Below are positions 1 to 5,027 of a stretch of 5,033 nucleotides of DNA, in pieces. Origin of the DNA: JBMZCV01 sp049613665. Lineage in GTDB: Bacteria > Bacteroidota > Bacteroidia > Chitinophagales > UBA2359. A model generated the notes under the pieces. That model made no database searches, had not been told where the DNA came from, and saw nothing but the letters and a program-made list of their open reading frames with translations. The position numbers and the translations under genes are program-made. Numbering within the stretch: the first letter of the stretch is position 1; each line of letters begins with the position of its first letter. The DNA lies in NCBI GenBank assembly GCA_049613665.1, contig JBMZCV010000248.1, positions 1 to 5,033 on the forward strand, in the 5' to 3' direction.

Positions 1-24
1 TTTTGGGCAAATTTAAAATTTTTG

Positions 25-47
25 ACCAAATGATTTCACTTTGAACC
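25..47 (+). repeat. Terminal inverted repeat of a mobile element, third copy
   Basis: These 23 bases are identical to the right terminal repeat (4139-4161) of the MITE-like element at 3912-4161, beginning ACCAAATGATTT and ending TTTGAACC. The identity to the left terminal repeat, read on the other strand, extends one base further to G24. In this orientation the copy is the right-hand end of an element whose body lies at positions 1-24 and beyond the left edge. The visible interior bases (1-23) do not clearly match either interior end of the complete element. It may therefore be a different member, such as a full insertion sequence or another deletion derivative, or a solitary end. Confidence 0.75.
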
Positions 48-97
48 ATTTTTTTTTTAAAATAAAAAACCTTTGAGTAATTTTAATATCCCAATGT

Positions 98-143
98 CGT
101 TGTTGGTGATAACAATAAACAACGGCTAGCGTTGTCGTTTTTT
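98..143 (+). repeat. Stem-loop dispersed repeat with T-tract, copy 1
   Basis: The element aligns without gaps over 45 bases (99-143) to the reverse strand of 4983-5027, with 38 identities. A 7-bp stem is formed by CGTTGTT (98-104) and AACAACG (118-124), closing a loop that starts GGTGATAACA. In the second copy the stem changes to GTTGCT/AGCAAC, a compensatory T-A to C-G exchange. The right arm can alternatively pair with CGTTGT (130-135), giving a second hairpin that runs straight into TCG and six Ts (138-143), the shape of an intrinsic terminator. It could end a transcript entering from the left or be a repeated palindromic unit; its function is inferred only. Confidence 0.65.
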
Positions 144-160
144 GAGAAAAAAATATTTTG
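132..160 (+). promoter_or_regulatory. Possible ogt promoter, weak match
   Basis: TTG at 132-134 and TATTTTG at 154-160 are 19 bases apart. This resembles the Bacteroidota primary-sigma promoter (TTG or TTTG, about 19 bases, TAnnTTTG), with the -7 box one base short of consensus. It would place transcription start some 40 bases before the ogt ATG at 206. The -33 part lies inside the stem-loop repeat. In DNA this AT-rich such matches arise easily, so this is only a candidate. Confidence 0.25.
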
Positions 161-205
161 TAAATGCCCTGTTTCTTTTGATAAACTATTTAAAATCAAT
201 TAAAA

Positions 206-703
206 ATGAAAAAAACACAACAAATAATTTATTACAACTCTCCTTTAGGTTATTTAAAAATGCAAATGACCGAAAAAGGACTGACTTCACTTCAAATTAT
301 TGATGCAGAAGTAGCACCAAAAGAAACTAATATTTTTGAAATGCCAAGCTATGCACAAGAAATTGTTAGCCAGCTTGAGGCATACTTTGCAGGTAATCGA
401 CAAAATTTTGACATAAAATTAGATTTGCAAGGCACTGCTTTTCAGTTAAAAGTTTGGGAAAAACTCTTGCAAATTCCTTACGGCAAAACGACAACTTACG
501 GAAAAATAGCCCAAGACTTGAATATGCCTAAAGCCGCTCGTGCAGTAGGCAATGCTTGCGGAAAAAACAAAATTTGGTTGATTGTTCCTTGCCATCGAGT
601 TGTGGGCAGCACAGGAAAACTAACAGGCTATGCAGGAGGCTTGCACAGAAAAAAGCATTTGTTGAATGGCGAAAAAAAACATAAAAATGAAACTTTATTC
701 TAA
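206..703 (+). CDS. ogt: Methylated-DNA--protein-cysteine S-methyltransferase (O6-alkylguanine-DNA alkyltransferase)
   Basis: This cytoplasmic suicide repair protein removes alkyl groups from O6-alkylguanine (and O4-alkylthymine) in DNA by irreversible transfer to its own cysteine. The 165-residue product has the usual Ogt/MGMT length. The N-terminal half (about 1-75) is the variable domain, and the DNA-binding/active-site domain spans about 76-157. The acceptor motif PCHRV is at 128-132 with Cys129. Using human MGMT as the guide, Tyr98 matches Tyr114, Arg112 the arginine finger Arg128, Asn121 the hinge Asn137, His130 His146, Tyr142 Tyr158 and Glu156 Glu172, so every key residue is present. 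The Asn-Pro usual before the active site is Asn-Lys here, which is minor. The ATG at 206 follows an A-rich leader without a Shine-Dalgarno, typical of the phylum, and the reading frame begins with a beta-strand as expected. It appears monocistronic. There is no AdaA-type DNA-binding fusion. Confidence 0.95.
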   Translation: MKKTQQIIYYNSPLGYLKMQMTEKGLTSLQIIDAEVAPKETNIFEMPSYAQEIVSQLEAYFAGNRQNFDIKLDLQGTAFQLKVWEKLLQIPYGKTTTYGKIAQDLNMPKAARAVGNACGKNKIWLIVPCHRVVGSTGKLTGYAGGLHRKKHLLNGEKKHKNETLF

Positions 704-712
704 TTTTTTTGC

Positions 713-729
713 TATCTTGAACAAAGATA
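713..729 (+). terminator. Weak candidate terminator after ogt
   Basis: TATCTT (713-718) and AAGATA (724-729) form a 6-bp stem with a 5-base loop, followed by ATATTTGTTTT. It lies ten bases past the ogt stop, where a terminator is expected. The stem is short and AT-rich and the T-tract is interrupted, so the call is tentative. Confidence 0.3.
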
Positions 730-904
730 ATATTTGTTTTATACTTGAAGCAAAAATAATTTTTAGTTACTAAACGTTAAAATAGAACTACACTTAGCAC
801 ACAATATATATAAAAATTACTTTTTTCCACAAAATCATTTATCGCCTATTACCTCCAGCTATACCTTTAGTGAAACATTAAAAATAAATTATGCTTATGT
901 GAAA

Positions 905-933
905 GCTAATACACCGACTTTCAATGTGTTAGC
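905..933 (+). terminator. Hairpin followed by T-rich run, possible terminator
   Basis: GCTAATACA (905-913) pairs with TGTGTTAGC (925-933) as a 9-bp stem with one T-G wobble and an 11-base loop. The stem is followed by AACTCTTTTTA. It is 200 bases past ogt with no gene directly ahead of it. It could be a distal stop for ogt read-through, the end of an unrecognised small RNA, or chance. Confidence 0.25.
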
Positions 934-1171
934 AACTCTTTTTATAGAAAAGCATTTTTTTTGTAAAATTTGAATGAGAAAACAAGCATAAGCTTAAAAC
1001 CTTCATTTTTATATCTATTCATCAAGCCAAATTAACACTATTTCGTCAAGTTATGGCTTTCGAGCTATTTTGCGTCAAACGTTTGTAGGCTTTTTGCGTA
1101 TAAAAAAGAAAATGTTTTCTCCAACATATTTTCCTACAACAAACATTCGAAACATCACCTAAAATTTAGTT

Positions 1172-3247
1172 ATGCGTCTATTGATTGGCATATTATGTTT
1201 TTCATTTTGCTTTTATGTAGCTACTCCTAGCGTTTTGGCACAAAAGAAAATACCAAAACGAGCGGAAAAGTTATATCAAAAAGCCAATGAGAAATATAAA
1301 TTTTATGATTTTGAGGAAGCGAAAAAATTACTCAACAAGTCGTTAAAAGTTTATCCAAACTATCAAAAAGCTCATTTGCGGTTGGGTGAAATTTATTGGC
1401 GATTAAAGGAGTTTGACGATGCTCAAAAAATATATGAAAAAATGCTAGAGCTTAATAAATCGGCTAGAGTAAGTTTTCAAACGCATTATTCATTGGCTCG
1501 TTTGGGCTATGAACAAGACAATTACGCTATGTCTATTGAGCATTTAACAAATGCTTTGAATTTAGAAATTCCTGTTTCAGACAATTGGAACAAAAGAAAA
1601 GAAAAGGCAGAATGGCTACTAAAAAATGCTGAGTTTGCACAAAAAGCGATACAAAACCCTGTGCCTTTCAAGCCAGTCTTGCTCGATTCTGCTATCAATA
1701 GTCAGCATGATGAATATTTGCCAATGGTAACAGCCGATGAAGAAAAGCTTGTTTATACTAGACGTTTCAATGGTACGGCTGGCGGAAATGAAGATTTTTA
1801 TTACAGCTATCAGGAAGAAAACCAGTGGCGATTGTCAAAAGATTTGGGAAATCCTATCAACACGGCTGCAAATGAAGGTGCTATTTGCATTTCGCCCGAT
1901 GGCAAACGCTTATTTTTTGCGGCCAAAGACCGAGAAGATTGCGAAGGTGGCTTCGACATTTACTATTGCTACAAAAAAGGCGAACATTGGATAGGCCCTT
2001 TCAATATTGGCCGTCCTGTCAACTCATCGAAGTGGGACTCGCAACCAACAATTTCTGCCAATGGAAGAGCTTTATACTTTTGCAGTCGTCGGAAAGGAGG
2101 CTATGGTGGCATTGATATTTGGGTGAGTTTTTTGAAAGGCAAAAAATGGTCTGAACCTATGAATTTGGGGCCAAATATCAACACTTCTGGCGATGAGCAG
2201 TCTCCCTTTATTCATCCAGATGACGAAACATTGTATTTCTCATCGAATGGACATATTGGTATGGGCGATGCCGACTTGTATGTGGCTCGAAAAGATTCGC
2301 TAGAGGTGTGGGGAAAAGCCGAAAATTTGGGTTACCCTATCAATACGAGCGGCAACGAAAATGGTTTGATTGTAACGGCAAATGGCGAGCGTGCTTATTA
2401 TTCGTCGCTCAATATGATAGATAGCACAGGTTTGGATTTGTATTATTTTGAATTGCCAAAAAAAGCAAAGCCAAATTATGTAACTTATGTGAAAGGAAAA
2501 GTTTTTGACCAAAAAACCTATAAAAAAACTTCTGCAACAATAGAGTTGTTGGATTTGGAAACAGGAAAAGTAATTTTGAAAACGGTAGCCGACTCTGTTA
2601 CTGGCGAATTTTTGGTAACTTTGCCTGCTGGAAAAAACTATATGTATAATGTGTCGAAAGAAGGTTATTTGTTTCATTCCGAGAATTTTTCGCTCAAAAA
2701 CCATCACAACAACGAACCTTATTTGCTAGATATTGGCCTTATTCCAATGATTCAAGAAGAAAATTTGGCTTGGAATGTAGGGCAAACCGTAGTATTAAAA
2801 AATGTGTTTTTTGAAACAGCATCTTATGATTTGAAGTCAGAATCTTATGCCGAATTGGAGCGTTTGAGTAAGTTGTTGAAAGATTATCCAAAGCTGAAAA
2901 TCGAAATTAGCGGACATACCGATAGCATTGGTAGAGAAAGTTACAATCAGGGCTTATCGACAAATCGTGCGAAAGCAGTGTATTCGTATTTGCTAACAAA
3001 AGGAATAAGTAGCCAAAAAATCACTTATAAAGGCTACGGCTCTAAGAAACCTATTGAGACCAACAAAACAGAGGAAGGAAGAGCCGCCAACCGACGTACT
3101 GCTTTCACAATTTTGGAAGGCATTGGCAATACTTTTATTTCCAAAAATAAGAGTGGCGAACAGATTGTAGGAAAGTTTTTAGAGGCTGTTTCAAAGCCAA
3201 TATTGAAAAATGCTTTGATGCCAGCCGATAGCACGAAGAAGGAGTAA
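1172..3247 (+). CDS. Secreted PorE-like OmpA-family protein (TPR, beta-propeller, regulatory-like and OmpA domains)
   Basis: This is a 691-residue envelope protein. Residues 1-23 are a Sec signal peptide with a probable signal peptidase I site after VLA; there is no lipobox, and this peptide supports the ATG chosen. Three TPR repeats follow (about 31-64, 64-97, 101-134). Five PD40/WD40-like blades come next (about 181-429), recognisable by SPDGKRLFF-type strands alternating with NLGxxINT. A carboxypeptidase-regulatory-like beta domain spans about 437-523. An OmpA C-terminal peptidoglycan-binding domain spans about 543-648, with GHTDSIG at 581-587, Asp584 and Arg599 as the expected diaminopimelate-binding pair, and RAANRRT at 637-643. 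A 43-residue tail ends the protein. This domain order is that of PorE, a type IX secretion component that links the outer-membrane machinery to peptidoglycan. Bacteroidota carry several paralogues, and no porP/sprF-like partner is adjacent, so the exact role is open. It probably sits in the periplasm, anchored to the cell wall. The gene is probably transcribed alone and ends at the shared terminator at 3389-3427. Confidence 0.9.
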   Translation: MRLLIGILCFSFCFYVATPSVLAQKKIPKRAEKLYQKANEKYKFYDFEEAKKLLNKSLKVYPNYQKAHLRLGEIYWRLKEFDDAQKIYEKMLELNKSARVSFQTHYSLARLGYEQDNYAMSIEHLTNALNLEIPVSDNWNKRKEKAEWLLKNAEFAQKAIQNPVPFKPVLLDSAINSQHDEYLPMVTADEEKLVYTRRFNGTAGGNEDFYYSYQEENQWRLSKDLGNPINTAANEGAICISPDGKRLFFAAKDREDCEGGFDIYYCYKKGEHWIGPFNIGRPVNSSKWDSQPTISANGRALYFCSRRKGGYGGIDIWVSFLKGKKWSEPMNLGPNINTSGDEQSPFIHPDDETLYFSSNGHIGMGDADLYVARKDSLEVWGKAENLGYPINTSGNENGLIVTANGERAYYSSLNMIDSTGLDLYYFELPKKAKPNYVTYVKGKVFDQKTYKKTSATIELLDLETGKVILKTVADSVTGEFLVTLPAGKNYMYNVSKEGYLFHSENFSLKNHHNNEPYLLDIGLIPMIQEENLAWNVGQTVVLKNVFFETASYDLKSESYAELERLSKLLKDYPKLKIEISGHTDSIGRESYNQGLSTNRAKAVYSYLLTKGISSQKITYKGYGSKKPIETNKTEEGRAANRRTAFTILEGIGNTFISKNKSGEQIVGKFLEAVSKPILKNALMPADSTKKE

Positions 3248-3284
3248 GGTGCATTTTTTTTGAAGAAAATTTTTAAAGAAAACA

Positions 3285-3383
3285 TTAAGTACCAAGCATC
3301 ATTTAATGAAGTATTCGTTTAGTTGCTAACATAGTGGTAGTCAAGGTGTTGTCTTGCCCAAAAACTTTTGAACGACTACTTAA
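3285..3383 (+). repeat. ~100-bp dispersed repeat, copy A
   Basis: These 99 bases align along their whole length with 4814-4922 in the same orientation. The ends are TTAAGTACCAAG on the left and GAACGACTACTTAA on the right, so the outer seven bases (TTAAGTA/TACTTAA) are inverted. Highly conserved blocks are ATTCGTTTAGT, GCTAAC, TCAAGGTGTT and CCCAAAAACTT. This copy lacks a 10-base insertion present in copy B after TCTTG. It lies between the stop codon at 3247 and the terminator at 3389, so it should be transcribed as 3'-UTR of the OmpA-family gene. It has no coding potential. Confidence 0.8.
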
Positions 3384-3388
3384 AATGC

Positions 3389-3427
3389 AAAAAGCTTGAA
3401 AGTAAAACATACTTTCAAGCTTTTTTT
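3389..3427. terminator. Strong bidirectional intrinsic terminator
   Basis: GCTTGAAAGT (3394-3403) pairs perfectly with ACTTTCAAGC (3411-3420) around a 7-base loop. Five flanking A-T pairs extend the stem to 15 bp. Seven Ts follow on the plus strand (3421-3427), and the run of As at 3389-3393 gives a U-tract on the minus strand. It lies between the converging OmpA-family (+) and ArsC-like (-) genes and can stop both. Confidence 0.92.
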
Positions 3428-3453
3428 ATTCAACAAAAAGAAAATTAAAAAAA

Positions 3454-3816
3454 TTATAACTGATAAATATCGCTTGGCGAATTGCACAAAACGGCTCGTT
3501 GGCCTTGCACAACGATAGGCCCTTTTATCAAATCTGGGTTTCGGATAAGAATTTGAAGCCAGCCTTCACGGTCAAAATCTCTACCTCTGATGTTTTCTTG
3601 ATAGTAAGCATCTGAGCGATTGAGCATATCCTTTGGGCGTAGCTCTAGCTTATGTAACAAACGTTGCCACATCGTGGGCGTAAAAGGTGTTTTGTGATAT
3701 TCTACTTCTTTTACATTTTTGCTAATAGTGCGTGCAAGTGCCAATACCTTTTTGGCACGACTTGAAGTTGGGTTATAATATACTAATATTTCGTTTTCGT
3801 GTGTTTTCATAAACAT
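3454..3816 (-). CDS. ArsC/Spx-fold protein lacking the catalytic cysteine
   Basis: This 120-residue cytoplasmic protein has the size and order of motifs of the thioredoxin-fold ArsC/YffB/Spx family: a first strand and NP motif (ILVYYNPTSSR, 10-20), a KTP motif with EVEYHKTP (37-44), and the late NPDLIKGPIVV block (93-103). In arsenate reductases the loop reads NPxCSxSR. Here the fourth position is Ser18, so the redox cysteine is missing. By comparison with E. coli ArsC, the arginine in the INRPIVV block is Gly99 and the one in the CRPSE segment is replaced by Asn112. Cys111 is the only cysteine. Arsenate reduction is therefore unlikely, and a binding or regulatory role is more plausible. Annotation pipelines would probably call it arsenate reductase. 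The start may be Met1 (3816) or Met3 (3810). It stands alone and converges on the OmpA-family gene. Confidence 0.8.
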   Translation of the reverse strand: MFMKTHENEILVYYNPTSSRAKKVLALARTISKNVKEVEYHKTPFTPTMWQRLLHKLELRPKDMLNRSDAYYQENIRGRDFDREGWLQILIRNPDLIKGPIVVQGQRAVLCNSPSDIYQL

Positions 3817-3837
3817 TTATTTTTTGTATGACAAAGT

Positions 3838-3851
3838 AGCAAGTGCTTGCT
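3838..3851. promoter_or_regulatory. Palindrome upstream of the ArsC-like gene
   Basis: AGCAAG and CTTGCT form 6-bp arms separated by two bases, centred about 29 bases before the start at 3816. On the minus strand it is followed at once by TACTTTG, which resembles a Bacteroidota -7 box (one base short of TAnnTTTG). It could be an operator or a 5'-leader hairpin. No matching -33 element was found and there is only one copy, so this is tentative. Confidence 0.3.
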
Positions 3852-3911
3852 TTTATCATTTAGTTGTTTTTTATTCAAATATTCAGTTGTTTTTGAAAGA
3901 TAAAAATATTC

Positions 3912-3934
3912 GGTTCAAAGTGAAATCATTTGGT
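3912..3934 (-). repeat. Left terminal inverted repeat of the MITE-like element
   Basis: This is a perfect 23-bp reverse complement of 4139-4161. It starts with GG at the outer edge and abuts the duplication AATATTC at 3905-3911. Confidence 0.92.
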
Positions 3935-4138
3935 CTAAAGAACAATGGTATTTTTTTTGCGTGTAAGATGTTATGAAATTGTTTGATTTTCACTTAAATG
4001 TTACCAATAATTTTGCATTACCAAAACACAACTTTGGTATTTAACATAGTGAGAAAGCGTTTTAAGCAAATAATTTCAAATAATTCTTGCTATTTTTTAT
4101 TTTTGTTATTTGCATGAAGTCTAATTTCTGTAAAAATC

Positions 4139-4161
4139 ACCAAATGATTTCACTTTGAACC
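4139..4161 (+). repeat. Right terminal inverted repeat of the MITE-like element
   Basis: This is a perfect 23-bp reverse complement of 3912-3934, identical to 25-47. It ends with CC and abuts the second AATATTC at 4162-4168. Confidence 0.92.
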
Positions 4162-4168
4162 AATATTC

Positions 4169-4789
4169 ATTTTTGAGAAAATATATTTAAAATTGTTACT
4201 TAAATAAATGAATTTTTTTTTAAAAAAGTAGAATATAATTATCGAATTAAGCATTTCATTCACTAAAATAGCTTTTTTTTTGTGAAATTACAAGTTTTAA
4301 ATACATAATTATTTTTTTAAGTTAAAAAAACACATTGTTATTTAAAGTGTTACAATTTGTTTTTTGTAAAAAAAGACTTTTTGAAACTTAATTTTGATGG
4401 TTTTTAAGAACCGTATTTTTGGGACTACCTTGCGATATTATTCAGAAATAAATGATTTTTATAACTATTTGTTTTGTCGCATTTTTGGCTAAAATAGTTT
4501 CTAAAAGAATTATGAGTGACATACTGATATGTAGTTTCGTCAAGGAAAAAAGCACATTGAAACTTTTTAGCTTGACATGTTATTTATACATTTGTTCTTT
4601 GATATTGTGATTTGTTTGTCATTTTTGTTCCAAAAAATAGCTTTTTTTATGAAAAAACTTAAACAGAAATTACATCGAGCTATCAATAAATAGTGTAGAA
4701 ATAGCGTTTTTTCTTTAATTTTGAAAATTACTCCTAAAAGCTGGTTTTTCGATATGAATAATCCAATAGGAGTGCCTTATTTTGAAAGC
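4169..4789. other. Non-coding AT-rich stretch
   Basis: No gene is visible here. The sequence is dominated by long T and A runs. A perfect Bacteroidota -7 box, TACATTTG, occurs at 4587-4594 without a well-spaced -33 element (the nearest TTG triplets lie 12 and 27 bases upstream). Downstream, an ATG at 4649 opens a 14-codon frame (MKKLKQKLHRAINK, stop 4691-4693), followed by a weak GCTAT/ATAGC stem (4679-4683, 4701-4705) and six Ts. These could mark a tiny transcript but are equally likely to be chance in such DNA. Confidence 0.5.
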
Positions 4790-4831
4790 ATAGTGCTTGG
4801 CACTTATCAGTTTTTAAGTACCAAGTACTAT
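4790..4831. repeat. Large imperfect hairpin at the left edge of repeat copy B
   Basis: Bases 4790-4806 (ATAGTGCTTGGCACTTA) pair with 4815-4831 (TAAGTACCAAGTACTAT) over 17 positions. There are 15 Watson-Crick pairs, one G-T pair (4795/4826) and one C-A mismatch (4796... see positions 4801/4820), around an 8-base loop at 4807-4814. Each arm is itself a small hairpin: AGTGC/GCACT (4792-4796/4800-4804) and AGTAC/GTACT (4817-4821/4825-4829). The right arm belongs to the dispersed repeat and the left arm is an inverted partial duplicate of it. The mismatch is C4801 opposite A4820. No T-tract follows on the plus strand, so it does not look like an ordinary terminator. Confidence 0.7.
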
Positions 4832-4922
4832 TTAATAAAGCATTCGTTTAGTGGCTAACGCATTGACAATCAAGGTGTTATCTTGTTCTGAAATGCCCAA
4901 AAACTTCTGAACGACTACTTAA
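4814..4922 (+). repeat. ~100-bp dispersed repeat, copy B
   Basis: This second member of the family at 3285-3383 is in the same orientation and 109 bases long. The length difference is one 10-base block (TTCTGAAATG) between TATCTTG and CCCAAAA. The same seven-base inverted ends (TTAAGTA and TACTTAA) are present, and the sequences outside them differ completely from those around copy A. This places the unit boundaries at these points. There is no open frame. Copies A and B bound a 1.4-kb segment carrying the ArsC-like gene and the MITE-like element. Confidence 0.8.
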
Positions 4923-4982
4923 TACACTGTAATTTAAGTAATTGGCATTTTAGCCTTTTTATTGCATGTTATTTTATTCAAA

Positions 4983-5027
4983 AAAAAACGACAACTCTCG
5001 CCGTTGCTGTGTGTTATCACCAGCAAC
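4983..5027 (-). repeat. Stem-loop dispersed repeat with T-tract, copy 2
   Basis: Read on the minus strand this matches 99-143 at 38 of 45 positions without gaps. The stem is GTTGCT/AGCAAC (plus-strand positions 5022-5027 and 5003-5008), and the loop again begins GGTGATAACA. In this copy the loop can close further through GTG/CAC around ATAA. The alternative downstream hairpin seen in copy 1 is weaker here, about five pairs with one wobble. A run of nine Ts on the minus strand (4980-4988) ends the unit. It points inwards, as copy 1 does from the left edge. Confidence 0.65.

Larger units (their letters stand above)
704..1171. other. Non-coding gap between ogt and the OmpA-family gene
   Basis: No credible gene lies in these 468 bases. 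The short open frames on either strand are under about 30 codons and show no recognisable motif. Two hairpins are visible, at 713-729 and 905-933. The part just before the ATG at 1172 should hold the promoter of the OmpA-family gene. A TATTTTG at 1066-1072 resembles a -7 box but has no convincing -33 partner. No tRNA-like or repeat sequence was recognised. Confidence 0.6.
3905..4168. mobile_element. MITE-like element, 250 bp, with 7-bp target-site duplication
   Basis: The element proper is 3912-4161. Its first 23 bases (3912-3934, starting GGTTCAAAGTG) are the exact reverse complement of its last 23 (4139-4161, ending CACTTTGAACC). Directly outside both ends is the same heptamer AATATTC (3905-3911 and 4162-4168) in direct orientation, as left by staggered transposase cuts. 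The 204-base interior is AT-rich, has no open frame that could encode a transposase, and contains a 7-bp hairpin at 4019-4039. It is therefore a non-autonomous element that depends on a transposase elsewhere. A further copy of its terminal repeat lies at 25-47. The insertion is 96 bases upstream of the ArsC-like start. The parental insertion-sequence family cannot be named from the ends alone. Confidence 0.88.

Noticed and set aside
98..143. CRISPR repeat or tRNA-like interpretation of the stem-loop unit
   Set aside because: The copies are 4.8 kb apart in opposite orientation with no regular spacing, and they lack a cloverleaf or an acceptor stem.
930..1006. Short minus-strand frame starting MKVLSLCLF
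   Set aside because: It has only 25 codons, resembles random AT-rich translation, and has no conserved feature.
1737..2115. Two overlapping plus-strand frames inside the OmpA-family gene
   Set aside because: Both are out of frame within the beta-propeller coding sequence and show no domain, signal or start context.
2300..2707. Long minus-strand open frame opposite the OmpA-family gene
   Set aside because: It lies wholly inside the regulatory-like/propeller part of a well-supported gene and its product (aromatic-rich, no domain) looks like antisense translation.
3034..3285. Minus-strand frame over the 3' end of the OmpA-family gene
   Set aside because: It overlaps the conserved OmpA domain, has no recognisable motif, and lies on the wrong side of the bidirectional terminator from the ArsC-like gene.
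4265..4279. AAAATAGCTTTTTTT occurring here and again near 4634-4648
   Set aside because: It is low-complexity A/T sequence around a single common tetramer, so recurrence is expected by chance.
4399..4412. Near-palindrome GGTTTTTAAGAACC
   Set aside because: It is short and imperfect, and its AT-rich centre is common in such DNA; there is no gene nearby to regulate.
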